64,000 nt of DNA from Solen grandis (Eukaryota > Mollusca > Bivalvia > Adapedonta > Solenidae). The DNA lies in NCBI GenBank assembly GCA_021229015.1, contig CM037780.1, positions 68,765,587 through 68,829,586 of the forward strand, written 5' to 3'. The position numbers and the translations under genes are program-made. The notes below the pieces were generated by a model that did not search any database, was not told the DNA's origin, and saw only the letters and a program-made list of their open reading frames with translations. Below, one piece after another: positions 33,976 to 48,239 of the stretch; positions within the stretch are counted from its first letter, which is position 1, and each line of letters opens with the position of its first letter.

Positions 33976-36689
33976 TTTTATGTGACAAGTATTAATCTAG
34001 GCCAAGTTATAAATGGCTCACAAGTTGATGATGTGATATCCCTCAACTTCATATTTAAAGAACTAGTATTCCCTCATTTATTGATATAGAAAATATATAT
34101 GTTGAATACATTCTACCATAAGCATGTTCTTACAGGCAGTGATATTTATCAATTTTGTGATGATAAAGAATTAAGAGATTTCATGAACACAAAAACTGAG
34201 ATTATCGTCGGCTCGAACATCGACTCGAACATTAATTCTGTATCACAACACTTTACTTTTTAAGAACACCCTATAAATAGCGTGTATGCAAAAAGAAGCT
34301 CCATGTGTGTACAAATGTTATTAGCTCATACAATCTTGTTTGCTTGGAAGTTCGGAAAAGCTCAATTTAAAGTGTTTCGGAAACACAGAACGGCATTTCT
34401 ATGTGAAACTATGTTAAGAAGTAATAGCGCAAGAGAATGACCGCGACGCATCCCATGACAATCTTAAAACCGTCGTCGAAAGAAACATATAATTAAGTTA
34501 ACTTCTTTGTGTTGATTTGAATTATATGTACATGTATTACAATTTATCTTCATTAATTTCATTGATTCAATTGATTTATCAACACTTGAAATATCGGACA
34601 TCAGTGAAAGTTTATTGCCTCTATCAAGGTTTGACCCTTAAGCCTTCAGATTGTTTCCTGTGTCACACTTCTGAACTTCCAGGAAATGACCCTTAGACAT
34701 TTCTGCTGTATTTCCTTATTGGTAAATGAAATAAATAATTCAGGAGAAAAAATAGCGCCTAATTAATATCATGTGTAAAATTATCATAAAATGCATACGC
34801 TTTAATGTCGTAATCAAAGGGAATGAAATTTAAGGAAATTTAAAAAATATATATATATATATTTTGAAGATGTTTCCAAATGCTCTTTGGACCAACAAGA
34901 TTAGCCAAAACCTCAGTAACTGTGAAGGTAATATCTAAGCAAACAACACCGATCACCATCTGGAACAATATTATAGAATAAAGTGATCAATTCAGTAGGC
35001 ATATATTTCTATGTACAGATATTTTGTAAAAGCAGCATTAAAATACACGAGAAAAAATGTTAAAAAAAAGAAGGATAGTGAAGAACTGCAAAAAGTAATG
35101 TTTCATACAATAGTTGAAAGATATGGTCTTATGCGAACACTTCGAGCGATTGTGTACGTATATTAATATAGTCGGAGTACGCAATACGTAGCGGTTATTA
35201 TAATGGTGTGTCACCAAAAACAAGTCGGATTCGATCTTAGATCGATCAGACGTGATATGTGATTGAGTATTTATTCGGCTGTTGGAATGCAAATGTTTTT
35301 TTTCTCTTTTTTGCATCAACGGATCCACTGTCCAAAATAAAACCACCAATGGACTCTGAATTTCTTTGTCACTGAACATAATATTGAATGAATATTGTCC
35401 TACCTATATCTTTGTAAAGATGATACATGTATTAACTGGACACTTAAGTTATGAATTTCCCTTCGGTTACTTTGTTTTACAAAGTAAATCATGCCTCTGG
35501 GTGGAAGATATTTTGATCATGTGTTTGAAATAGCTGTCGATAATCCTACCCACGCAAACTATTTTAACACCGAGAAGACTTCTACTAAGTTTCAAACCAA
35601 AACATGCATAATTACAAAAGGTGCATAATTTGCATTAAATTAAAATAAGAGTTATTTAACTTGATTATTTCGTCGGGTTGTAGGATTGGCAAGTGTTGTG
35701 TGAAGTTTCAATAAAAGAAGAGTCAACTTATTATTATGAATACGTGTTCCAAGTTTCAAAGCAATTTTTGAATAGGTGAGGTGAAAAACTGACATAAAAC
35801 TAAGCAAAGAAAGCTGACATGTTTATAATTGTAAAATGGATTATATTTCTTCCGAAAGAATTAGAGTTATGGTTAGTGAAGATGTTGCATAATTGCAAAT
35901 TAGTATTGAAGCCTTAACTTTAATAGTCAAAGAAAAAAAAATTGGCCTAAACGCAAAACTTAACGAGCAAATCTGATTTTTTTAAGTGTTTTCACGGATC
36001 GAACCTCCAACCTTCAACTCCAGAGGAGGATGCTCTAACCCCTTGGCCACCGGGGTCAGTCATCTTATTATTGCAGGATTCACACGTAGTCTTATTTTAC
36101 TAACAGATAACAAGTTTTATGATAAAATCATTACTGCCTATGCTCATCGTGCTGAATATAAAAGCGCTGAAAGGAAATTGAAAAGGGGAAATAACTGTAA
36201 TTTACTTGTACATTAGGTTACTGGTACAATAGCTGGCCTTGATACCATAAAAATTCAGTGTTATAGTTTTGCTTGGTAGAATTTGTTGGTTTCTTCTGTA
36301 CATGTGTATATATTGAAAGAAATATTTACAAGTCGGTGATTTTAATGACATATTGGTGTTATTCTGGATGTATCTACTCGCGGATCTGTTTGCATTGTAT
36401 TTATCACGTGCGCTAGAAAATTAAAAGACTCTCCACCACACATAATTACATGTACAAAAACAATCTGAGAACTAATTAAAATTAAAGAATGATAAAATAT
36501 TACAAAATGCTGTAAAACAAGTTAAAAATATTTTTTTTAAATAAAATATATATGATATGTATTTAGAAATACTATCTTCAAACTCTACAAAAAGATCATT
36601 CGAAATTGGGAAACAGCGTTTGCAACCACCAAGAAATACAAATCGATTTTAAATAAACATTGACAATAAAAGGTGACAAAAAACAACCA
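33976..36689. other. Intergenic, no gene seen
   Basis: AT-rich anonymous DNA except for the tRNA-like segment at 35989-36060. The stretch near 35480-35800 contains words such as GTGTTCCAAGTTTCAAAGCAA that recall the repeat monomers elsewhere in the window. Confidence 0.45.
35989..36060 (-). repeat. tRNA-like sequence (SINE head or tRNA pseudogene)
   Basis: On the minus strand, TGACCCCGGTGGCCAAGGGG has an A box, and GGAGGTTCGATCCGTG a near-consensus B box about 45 bases later. The spacing is close to that of a class I tRNA. The acceptor stem does not pair well, so a SINE head is more likely than a working tRNA. Confidence 0.5.
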
Positions 36690-39600
36690 AAAACATGTGA
36701 TGAGTTAAGTTAATTAAGAGACTGTTTGAAAATTCATCTATCAACACTTTTCCAACGATGACAAGTAAAGTATATCATAAACACACTAATAATAAGCCTT
36801 GGTTTGGTCCAAAATGTCACCAAGCACGTAAGAATTATCATGATGCTAAAATCCGTTATAACATAAACAAAACGAGCGATAACTAGTTGCGTTTGAAAAA
36901 TGCGAGTAAACAATATAAAAGAATAATGAACTATTACATAAATAAATTTAAATTTAATAATTCAAATAAACTAAGAAAAATGCAATCTAAAAACCCAAAG
37001 CTTTATTGGAATTTCTTAAAAAAGCTTAAGCCTAGGTCAAGCAATAAGCCATCGCCCACAATCAGTGAATTCTATGAGCATTTCAAGAATGTAAATAGTA
37101 ACCCACATATTGATATAGAAGATATTACCTTAGATCAAACATTTCTAGAAAATTCTAACCTGTACATAAATAAGGCCATAACACAAGCGGAAATTTTAAA
37201 ATGTATAAATAAATTAAATAATGGCAAGGCCTCGAGCCCTACTGACAATATATTAAATGAGTATATTAAGAGTACAAAACATATGCTTTTACCTATTTAT
37301 GAAAGTTTATTCAATAATATTCTTGAATAAGGGCATGTACCGCCTGTTTGGCTAGAAGGTTGGATATACCCAATTTATAAAAATAAGGGTGACCCCAAGA
37401 GCACCAATTCTTACAGGCCAATTACAATATTATCATGTCTGGGTAAATTATTTACTTCAGTCCTCAATGCAAGGCTTAATGATTACATGGATGAATTCCA
37501 ACTCTTAAATGAATCACAAGCAGGCTTTAGGAGTGGTTACTCGTGCTCCGATCACTTATTCACATTGCATGCATTAATTGAGATTTTAAAAAAGCGTAAA
37601 CAAAAACTTTTCTGCGGGTTTATAGATTTCTCGAAATGTTTTGATACAATTTGGCGCTATGGTTTATGGCATAAATTACTCCAACACTGCATAAATGGTA
37701 AATTTTTTCGAGTAATACTTAACATGTACAACAATATAAAGTCTTGTGTAGTAAGTTCAGAAGAAAAATCTCTTTTCTTCAACTCTGAAATAGGTGTACG
37801 CCAGGGAGAAAATTTGAGTCCGATACTTTTTTCAATTTATTTAAATGACCTTGAGTCATATCTTATTTCAAATAATGTTAAAGGTGTAGACTTAAAAGAT
37901 GCTCTTACTGATGAAACTTGGATCAGACTGTTACTTTTACTTTATGCAGACGATACAATTATAATGTCTAGTCAGCAGAAGATTTTCAAAAATGCTTATC
38001 TTTATTTAATTCTTATTGCAATGAATGGAAACTCAAAGTTAATACCGAAAAGACTAAAATAGTTGTTTTCGGGAGCAGAAACGCAAAAAACAGGTATAAT
38101 TTTACATTAGGTAACCAGATCATAGCTATTGAAGATTGTTATCACTATCTTGGGATGACTTTTACCAGCAACGGATCCTTTTTAAATGCTCGGAAACATG
38201 TCTCGCAACAAGCCAATAAAGCTCTTCATCTATTGTATTCAAGATGTAACAATGCAGACCTGCCACTTGATCTTACGCTAACTGTTCGACCATACATATT
38301 GCCTATCTTAACTACGGTCTAAATATTGGGTATGAAAATTTAGATCTACTTGAGAAAATCCATTACACTTTTTTAAGAAGAATTACATATGCCAGGAAAA
38401 GTACTCCAAAATATATGTTATTAGGGGAATTCGGCAGATATCCTGTAGAAATTATAGTTAAAACTAGGATGGTATCTTTTTGGACTAGACTTTTGCTCGG
38501 AAAACGAAGTAAACTCTCATATATTCTGTATCAATATATGCTTAATCATCCAGATCAAAATTTTAAATGGCTACATAAAATTAAAGACATTCTAAACTTT
38601 GTCGGCAGGTCGGACTTATGGATCAATCAAAATACTTCTGTCAATAAAAGTACTCCTTCGCGTATTAAACTTACTCTTATTGACCAATATAAACAATCAT
38701 GGCACGATCAAATGCAAATTTCTAACAAAGGTCGTACATATAACAGCTTTAAAACATCACTAAGTTACGAAAACTACCTTAACCTAATCCCACGCAATGA
38801 CTATCTAACACTCTTTAAATTCAGAATGTGTAACACAAAACTCCCGTCGGAGACGGGACGTTATGATGGTACTGCTTTTTTAGATAGAACTTGTCCTCTG
38901 TGTACAAGTGATTCCCCTGGTACAGAAAGACACTATATTTTCAATTGTAGTTTTTTTCCGTGATCTACGTGTCAAGTACCTAAATGGGTTTAGCTTAGTA
39001 GATTGTGATCACAGTTTTGCAAACATCATGAACGAATCGAACGGAACAAAGCTCCAGAATCTCTGTAAATTTATTCGTATAGTTTTAGCGAAATTTTAAA
39101 CTGGATACTATTAGTATATCTACCATAACATATAATCAGTTATAGAAATAAAAAGCTAACTGCTTACCTATGTAGTCAAATAAATCCAAATGTACACAAC
39201 ACGAAATCTCCAGCGTCACAGTTTTTTTGTTGTTGTTTTTTTAATGGATTACATATGTGCTCAAACCAAAATAAACAAACAGCTGATTGATTCCGTAAAT
39301 AGGTCCTATTTATACATATACCAAAGTTGCTATTCAAGTGTATATTCTTATTATACTTCCTAAATTGCCCAGCACTTGAAATCTTTGTTTCACATCTTAT
39401 GAAATAATTTTAATGTAGTAATGTAAATGACAAGTTAAAGTGTGAAGTATGAGTTAAATAGAGTTAAAAAGTTACTTTTATCCAAGGTCTTGATCTATAT
39501 ATAGACACACGTGCTAACGATTTTTTTATTCAAGGGGCCATCTCAAGTTTATTTTGAATGTCAATATCTCATTGTTGAAAATTCAACAGCTCATCTGTAA

Positions 39601-39924
39601 ATTCTTTTAAACTTATTCATGTGTTTATTTCTTAATGTATGCTTAGATTGTTCATAAATTGTATCCACATGAATTCCCCCATCAAGTCTTAACAAATTTA
39701 AACCAAAAGAATTTGAATATACATACATATATACATGAATACATGTAAATCATATGCTCCTTTCTGTATGTCATATAGATGTTTGATATTGAGCAGAATT
39801 TTGCACTTACTTGTATGTTTACTACTGGAAACTACATTGTTTATATTCGCTATAATGGAAAATCCTCATGCTGTACAATTGTACCTGAGTGAATAAATGA
39901 TATCTGTCTGTCTGTCTGTCTGTC
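36690..39924 (+). mobile_element. 5'-truncated non-LTR retrotransposon (LINE-B)
   Basis: The reverse transcriptase region and C-terminal part are on plus, without an endonuclease in front. The first recognisable protein words are KPWFGPKCHQARKNYH at about 36793. The 3' UTR ends with GAATAAATGATATCTGTCTG and a (TCTG)n tail at about 39903-39924. The tail sequence is the same as that of LINE-A, although the proteins differ clearly. The truncated 5' end is usual for LINE insertions. Confidence 0.8.
36790..38963 (+). pseudogene. LINE-B reverse transcriptase and C-terminal zinc-binding region, broken
   Basis: Three main open stretches (36887-37330, 37487-38062, 38415-38963) read as one RT. Blocks include NSYRPITILSCLGKLF, the catalytic FIDFSKCFDTIW (about 37618-37653), GVRQGENLSPILFSIYLNDL (about 37795-37854) and an intact LLYADDT box (about 37939). 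The C-terminus has CPLC-x-ERHYIFNC, a zinc-binding pattern of this RT group. Damage includes stops near 36882 (TAG) and 37328 (TAA), a frameshift near 38000 and another in 38280-38400. The catalytic aspartates survive, but the frame does not. Confidence 0.8.
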
Positions 39925-39987
39925 AGTTAATCAAGCATATAAAAGTAGTTCAATGACTAGTTTGTCCAGTATGGTATCATGTCATAT

Positions 39988-40068
39988 ATGTTCTGCGTGA
40001 TACTGCAGTGTGGCAGCACTATATCTGTCTCAAACAGACATCGTCTCCAAATGACTGAAATCTAATAA
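39988..40068 (+). mobile_element. SINE fragment (family 2, 3' half)
   Basis: GTGATACTGCAGTGTGGCAG, CACTATATCTGTCTCAAACA and TCTCCAAATGACTGA match the 3' half of the SINE at 40358-40656. Confidence 0.65.
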
Positions 40069-40357
40069 AAAATCAATATTTAGAAATAGTCGATGTTAAT
40101 ACGATAAAACCATCTTAATAAGATTATACAAATATAAAGACAATAAAGGGGGCCTTAATATGGCTTGTGGTAATTGTAATAGTTCCAAATAATTGTTTGA
40201 TTATCAGATGAAGTTAATAATAGTAGAACAGTCGAACAAACATCATACTTTTATGTGTTTAAGAAGTTTTTATTTCGGATTTGAAGGATATTGTGGAAAA
40301 TAAAAAACAGGAGTGCCTTAAAGTAGGTAGAAGATAAAGCATACACAATGAAAAAAA

Positions 40358-40656
40358 CCGGTCCCGGTGGCCAAGTACTTAGAGTGTCCACACCGGAATC
40401 GGGAGGTCGTAAATTCGATTCTCGGCCGCGACATACTAAAGTCGTTAAAAAGGTACTGGTTTAGGGCCCTTGCTTGGTGCTCAGCTTATAAGGGTATTTT
40501 CAGGACTAGTTGGCCCGGTGTTAGATAATGTGACTTGGTTTGGTATCCGGCCACATATCTGCGGCGTGATACTGCAGTATGACAGCATTATATCTGCCTC
40601 AAGCAGGCATCGTTCCCAAATGACTGATCTATTGTCGATGGGACGTTAAACCTATT
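40358..40656 (+). mobile_element. tRNA-derived SINE (family 2), full length
   Basis: The head CCGGTCCCGGTGGCCAAGTA is an A box and GTAAATTCGATTCTCGGC a B box. The body runs through GCGACATACTAAAGTCG, TTGCTTGGTGCTCAGC, GCGTGATACTGCAGTATG and CAAATGACTGATC, and the 3' end is GATGGGACGTTAAACC. This is the best-preserved copy of family 2 in the window. Confidence 0.8.
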
Positions 40657-41057
40657 TTTTTCTGATTTCATAGAAAATGATAACAGTTTAAGGTATTAGA
40701 ACCCTAATAGCAATAAACCATATCTTGTCACTGGATGGTAATATTTCTATGAAACTTTGTCACATTGAAGACATTCAGAAATAAAAATATATCACCAAGA
40801 ACTTTTTCAAGGTTTACCTTAGTTGGGGGAAAATAATCTGCATATAAGTTAATATTGAAGTCTATGTAAAATATACATTTTCTGTGAATATGAAAAATGA
40901 AATTGATTTATGAGAAAAACTCATTGTAGAATGATGCATGATATGATTCTGTTTAAACTTTCATGAAATATTCTAAAATTAACCATAGGAAAATTGAAAA
41001 TGTCTCTTCCGAAAATTACATTCAATTATTTATTTAAATTTTAAAAAATAAATTCGT

Positions 41058-41079
41058 GGGGGGGGGGGGGGGGGGGGGG
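41058..41079 (+). repeat. Run of 22 G
   Basis: An uninterrupted G homopolymer followed by T and an A run. It is a possible quadruplex site, and equally a place where the assembly length is unreliable. Confidence 0.9.
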
Positions 41080-42436
41080 TAAAAAAAAGAACTTCTGTCA
41101 CATGTCATTTCGCCCCTAAGATTACCTTTATTTAACATTTGAAAAACATATATTGTGAAGTTATATGCATGGCCTTCAGGGAATTGGTCGCTATTAGGGT
41201 TCTAAAACCTTACGACAATATATTCAGATTTGTAACATGTGAAAATGTTTTATTTGCATATCGTGAAATGATATATGTCTGTACGCTTAAACAGATACGT
41301 TTCATTATTTAAAACTAACGAAAATTAGCTCCATCCATATTCATATCTACGGATCGAAATAAGATTCTTTCGCTTGCACAGCACAATAAGATTAATAAAC
41401 ACGCGATGGTGTAATCAATAACGAACACTGAAAATTAAATACAAGGAGGTACAACATTAAGACATATCTTTTCTTCCAGTGTTGAAAAGTTACACATGTC
41501 ATTAGTTTTATTATATAATTATTCATATATTTTATCAATGAACGAAACGCGTGAATTGAATATAATCATTTGACACGATTAAATTACACGCACGCACACG
41601 CATTCATAACCAATCAAACCATTTATATTCACATTTTGATGATCATAAATGACAAGAATTCTAAAAAACGAAGGATTTCCTCCTGAGGAAATATAAACTG
41701 ACTGTAATCTTTAAAGATTATCTATGCAGACTTCAAAAAGTCGATTATGACCTTTTTCAGCGTGACAAGGACATATACTTCATTGGACACTTGCATAAAT
41801 TATCTCGATGTTTCTCTTTTTTATGTATTACAAAACAAAATGATTCTTCATCTGGCTTGCGATAGGTCGGGGTTTATACCCGGATGTTTCTTGGCACCAA
41901 GGTTCTTTAATACCACCATGGACATACGTACATATTTATTTTTAACTCTCTTTTTTGTTGTCTTTGTCATATATTATTGGTTGACACGGCCAAATAATTC
42001 ATACATGTGTTTTCTATATATTCTACTCAGACAAAACATATGTGTTTCATTTGTAAGAACTTGTTTCCTGTTCGACATAAATATTCTAATGTTTGTAATA
42101 ATTTATATTAATTGAATGTTGACACGTTTGTAAGTATGATGTATTATATACGAACTGACTTAGGAATCCGTATGCAGAAAAACCGGTTTTGAGAATGAAA
42201 TCTGAATAACTATAATGAATTCAGGTTGTATATATGATTATTAACATATATTTGATTTTATCTGTGAACAGAACCATTACAACTCTTTAGAATGAATGCA
42301 AAGTTTATAAATGATCCTATTTCCTTTTCCGGGTGGTTGGAGGAATAAATTTGCTCGTTTATTTTACAGATGCCGTCTTGACTTATTTAAAAATCATATT
42401 TGCATAACAACTTCCAGGGCTGTATAATATTTTAGA

Positions 42437-42665
42437 ATGGGAACGATTCAAAAGTTCGGAGTGACATATGTAGCATGTGCCACAGATTCTGATGAGGAAA
42501 TGTTTGATATCATTAACTTTAGACGTAAAACAAGAGTGGCTGGATTTAACATCACAACTGATTCTCCGTCTTCAGATGTCACGACAGAGGACGAAATGTA
42601 CAAAAACGCGAAAACCCATGACAACGGACTAAGTAATAACAAGTATGATTCCATGGAATCCAAAG
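42437..42665 (+). CDS. Exon 1 of the four-TM gene (initiator ATG)
   Basis: ATG at 42437, with an in-frame TAA four codons upstream fixing it as the start. Encodes residues 1-76: an acidic patch (DSDEEMFD), a basic RRKTR and a Ser/Thr/Asp-rich stretch (DSPSSDVTTEDE). Ends AAAG|GTAAAA at 42665 with one base over; that G plus AT of exon 2 makes Asp77. A reading through the donor to 42781 is possible but adds only low-complexity residues. Confidence 0.65.
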
Positions 42666-45600
42666 GTAAAAAAATGAAGACGCTCATAATAATGATGATA
42701 ATGAAAGTGTTTTATTACTTAAACTGCTTTAGTCTAAGTTGTTTTTGTAATAATGATATCGGTAGCTCTTGTAGTAGGTAGCAGAAGAAGCAGCAGTAGA
42801 TTGTTTGTTTGTGTGTTGGGTTTAACGTCCAACCGACTGTATTTCAGTCATTTGGAGACTATATTAAGTGTTGCAGTATTACGCCGTAGACATGTGGCAT
42901 GATACCACACCCAGTTACATTCTCCTGACACCTGGTCAACCCGTCCTGAAAGTCCCGCTCCAGAGGTGAGCTCTCTAACCACTCAACAACCGGAGACGGT
43001 AGTAGTAGTAGCAGTAGCAAAATGCACGTGTTCCAACTAAGCGTTTAAGAGAGATAGAGCAGTGTAGCATTTCCATGACATTTCCAATATATTCTGATCT
43101 GGTGTAGGCGTTTAATACTGTAACTCATAAACATACACATACTGTGTTGCATTATAAAAACTGTTTCATCAACAAGCATAAGATTCAGTTATCAATCTTA
43201 CTTATTTCGATATTGATGGCACTTCTACAAAAGTTTACAGTCTACATTGAATATAATACAATAAAAAAAGAATTAAAAAGAATAAATTGCTATAAATATT
43301 TCAGCGTCTGTAGAAAGAATTCTACCTTATTTTCGCTGGGCACTTTACAAGCCAGACGGAAAATGCTTGTAATTCAATTCTTATATAGAATATAGTGAGG
43401 GGTTTCGTTCTGCAATTGAATTATATAATGTTTATGTTCGAATGAACCTTATTCTGTCTACAGTTCAGCAGCAAATTATAACAATACAATCTTGAAATTA
43501 TGTAACAGAAGTGCCACACTTCCATGGCAAAAGCAGGTTTTCGGAATATAGTCTATCCATGAATTTGTCATTATACGTATATAAATGATACTATCAAGTT
43601 AATAAAAATGTCGACACGCTTTAGAATAAAAATGATACAATCATCCTGTAGCTCCGAGTTATTTCTGGCTGATTTTCATTTCTTATTAAATTGTTTCGAA
43701 TTCCTATAATATGAAACAAGCGAAGAAACTACGAATAATAACTCGCTTATTGAAAGCATACATGGATACAATGAATAATTTAAATGTAAATGGTTTGTAA
43801 CATGAATTTTTAAATATTCGAGGAAATAAAGCATTATTCTTTAAACAAAAAATACGGATATGGAGGACATCTTAATACATTTAGTTTTGTCATATTTTTG
43901 TCATGTATAACAAATATCTATAAAATAGTAGTTTGATATCTCGGACAACAGAGGACTTCCTCACCTAAAAACCCTCTGGTGAACGGCAGCTTTTATGCAC
44001 AAGAGATAGTCAAAGGTTGTTTTTGTTTTCATTTTCCCAATCTTTTATCGTAATGAATGAAAGGAAATGTACTTTGATAGATGGCAAAGTTTAAGAATAG
44101 GCGGTGTCACGGTACCGATAAGAATCAGATGTAAACATCGGGAGATCATTCGCCCTGTAAGAGAAAGGCCCCGGGTTCGCATCCCGGTCAGGCTGCATAT
44201 TACATCAGCACCTAACCATTTTCATGTCTTAACACCTTCGGTTGTTATAATAACTTTACAGAGTCGTATTTCATCACTTTACAGCAAAATTAAATGGGTG
44301 TCTATACAAATGTGGACCGGATTATACAAAACATACAGGCTTAATATCTTAAGGTCTTGCATATGCAGACAGACATACAGGCAGACTGATTAACACACAT
44401 ATGGACAGACACATACTAAGTATTTTAAATATTCGCTATTGGTTTGTTTACAATGGTGCTGGATGGTCTTTATAGTGATTGGGGGGTTAAGGGGGGGGGT
44501 TAAGGTTTTTGTAACCGGACCCAAACCCACGCCTTTTTAACTCCATATTAAACAGGTCTGTTAGTTTTTTTTGAAAGAGAATTCATTAGGGAATAAAGTC
44601 CAATAAGATGAGAAATATAATGTAACTTTATTTAATTTTGATGTTCTTATGTGCCTAAATACTTGGATCTAAAACATAAATGCTTGGAGAGAGAGAGATA
44701 GAGAGAGAGAGAGAAAGAGAGAGAATTGAGAAAAGCTGACGCAGTTGGCAAGTAGAGAGGTAAACTTTTCCTTTGCCTCAAACCAGACTGAGTACTCTGG
44801 CTTTTTATACAAACAAGTCTGAACAAAAACACGAGAAAAGCATGCAATTGCATACAGTCATTGAGAATTTTAAGAGATGCATGGATCTTTTTTAAAAACT
44901 TAAAAAAAATAATAGAAATAAAATAACGATTGCCTTAGTTGCGAAATATGACCACCATTCATAACATGGTAGACATGATCGCCTTTGAAATGTGAATGGC
45001 ATGACGTACACCGGTGTCCCCAGGCCAAGATTTCAAACTAGTTTTACAAGGTGCTTGTATTGTTATGCTATAAACGCTAATTGACGCGTCGTTGTTTATA
45101 ATTACGTAAGTTTCGACGGACTGGACAGATCCAAGTAGTGACCTTTTTATCTGATCACAATAAAACTTACCCACAATTTCATATTGACTTTAGTTATAAC
45201 TGTGGGTACGATGAAATATAACTGTATAATCCTTTGTCAGATAATGGTAATCCAATTGGTTAAGGCTCTCAACCCTATTAGACAAATTAGATAGTGAACC
45301 AATTGAATGGTAATACATTCAACTAGTTCGATATGAAAGGTATATTTGGCCGTGTTGTGAAAAAATATATAAATGCATAATTAAACATATGACATATAGA
45401 ACGCCACAATTTCTGGATACGTTAAATGTGACAAGTTATTTCGAACAACAATGGCAAAGGTTTATCAAGGATGTACTTATAAAAACTCTGGATTTGTTAA
45501 TGGTAAGTTAAAGACGTTTGCTTGTCAGTAAATTATAAATGATTTTCATTTCGCCGGGCGCTGTTTTATATGACTGATAAAATACTTACTCTCATACTTT

Positions 45601-48202
45601 TTTAAATGCCACAGAAAAAAATATTAAACCAAAATAGTATACAAAACTATTATATCAAAATAGTATATATTGATTTTATCCAGTCAACTGCCAAAACTGT
45701 ATGCCGGGAATGGTTATTATATTAAGTTGACCACAGGGCAGGTGATGTACTATAGATACATTTCTTTCGAAATTTGACCATTTCTACTGGAGTCCGGATA
45801 GTACGATGATAACATTTTGCTCACCACAAAAGTACCTAGGTTCGAGTCACTGTTACGCATTTAAGGGGGTGTCTTATTAACCGCTGACCGTTCCCTTTGG
45901 TCAAGTAGTCAGAGCGTTCGCCCCGGAGGTGGAAAGTCGAGGTTCGATTCCCGGCCACAACACACCAAAGTCGTAAAATGGCGCTCAGCATATAAGGGTA
46001 GTTCCAGGCTGTTTAACCCGGTGTATGTATAATGTGACTGTGTGTGGTATCATGCCGGTTGTCTACTGTGTGATATCGCAGTGTGGCAGCACTGCATCTG
46101 TCTCATGTAAACAAAAGTCCCCAAATTACTGGAATACTGTTAATGGGTGTTAAACACATGCAAACAGTGGTCGCCGTTACGCGTGGTTTTCTCCTGGTAC
46201 ACCGGTTTCCTACAACAGGAAGGCTTCATTTAGACCTGAAAACGAGTATCATTTTGTTTTTGTTTGTCCTGTTAACCTTTTTTAAGAACGATGTATGTTT
46301 CAAAATATTACTATGGTAGGCCAAGTATGATCCAGTTTTTAGCTCGACTTTTCGAAGAATATGAGAGCTATTGTAGTCGCCCTAGCGTCGGCGTTGGCGT
46401 TGCAGCTTTTGGTTAAAGTTTTGCGTGCGAGTTACTATCAACCATATATCCAAAAAACCGTTTATGGTATTGGCTTGAAAGTTTATAAATATGTTCAGAG
46501 GCATCAGACAACTAAGGTAGATAACTCTTGACTGAATTTAATATGAATTATGGCCCCTTTTTAACGTAGAAATTTTGGTTAAAGTTTGCATGCAAGATAC
46601 TCTCATGCTTATATCTCAGTATCCAGGCATGGGATTGATTTGAAACATCTTTAATATGTTTAGGGGTATCATACTTTCATGGTAGGTAACTCTTGATAGA
46701 ATATGTTACAAATTATTGCCCTTTTTAACTTAAAAATTCTGGTTAAAGGTTTGCATGCAAGGTACTTTCATGCTAATATCTCAATATCCAGGCATGGGAT
46801 TGATTTGAAATATCTTAATATGTTTAGGAGTATCATACTATTAAGGTAAATAACTTTTGATGGAATATATTACAAGTTATGGCCCCCTTTTTAGTCCCCT
46901 ACCGGTGTTTACACCGGAGGGGACTATAGGTTTGCCCTACGTCTGTCCGTCCGTCTGTCCGTCTGTCCGTCCGTCTGTCCGCTCAAATCTGGATCCCGCG
47001 ATAACCTAATAACTAAGCAAGCTAACTTGATGAAACTTGGTATATGACTAGATGGCAATGTGTAGATTATGCACTTCATTTTATTATTGTTCTTCGACTA
47101 AAATTGTGGTTGCTATGGTAACGGACATAGTGAAAATATGGCAAAAATGGGATCCCGCGATAACTAAGCAAGCTAACTTGATGAAACTTGGTATATGACT
47201 AGATGGCAATGTGTAGATTATGCACTTCATTTTATTATTGTTCTTCGACTAAAATTGTGGTTGCTATGGTAATGGAAATAGTGAAAATATGGCAAAAATG
47301 GACCCGGATAACTAAGCAAGCTAACTTGATGAAACTTGTATATGACTAGATGGCAATGTGTAGATTATGCACTTCATTTTATTTTTGTTCTTCGACTAAA
47401 ATTGTGGTTGCTATGGTAACGGAAATAGTGAAAATATGGCAAAAAATGGGATTGATTACCATATTGAGTCAAGGTGGAGCCGGTAGGGGACTTTATGTGT
47501 TGCATACAACACCAGTTACTTGTTAACTTAGAAATTTTGTTTAAAGTTTTGCATGCAAGGTACTTTCAAGCTTATATCTCAGAGTCCAGGCATGGAATTG
47601 ATTTGAAACATCTTTAATATGTTTAGGGGTATCATACTACAAAGGAATATAACACTTGATGGAATATATTAAAAATTATGACCCCCTTTTAGCTTAGAAT
47701 TTTGGTTAAATTTTTGCATTCAAGCTACTATCCAGCTTATATCTCAGAAATTGCTTGTGGAATTGACTAGACGGTTAAGGAGTGTCTTCAGGGGCATCAG
47801 AAAACTAAGGAGGATAACTTTTGGACTGAATTTTATACAAATTATGGCCTTTTTCTAACTTGGATTTTTGGTGAAAGTTTTGCATGTACAGTGTTATTGT
47901 GCTTATGTCTCAGTTACTAGGCATGGGATTGATTTTAGACATCATAAAGATATTAAGGGGTATCAGACTATCAAGGTATTTCATTTTTGACTATTATTAT
48001 GTACAGGGTATGTGAAGGGCAAGAATTGAAATAGATTTCATTTGATTTACCATCAAGCATTTTGAATAGTCGAGCATGCTGTCCTCTGACAGCTCTTGTT
48101 TAATTGCTTAAATCACACAATAGAAACACTTTACTTCGTAAAGTTAGGATAGTATTATAAAAAAGCGATTAAGATTAGAAATGAGACACTGATACACGTG
48201 AT

Positions 48203-48239
<37 letters not shown>

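Larger units (their letters stand above)
39925..42436. other. Intergenic or upstream region of the four-TM gene, with SINEs
   Basis: Contains the SINE pieces at 39988-40068 (+), 40358-40656 (+) and 41847-41920 (+), and a run of 22 G at 41058-41079. No exon upstream of the ATG at 42437 can be supported, although an acceptor-like TATTTTAG precedes it by one base, so a 5' UTR exon may lie here. Confidence 0.5.

Noticed and set aside
35989..36060. Functional tRNA gene
   Set aside because: A and B boxes are good but the acceptor stem does not pair, and similar heads elsewhere in the window belong to SINEs.
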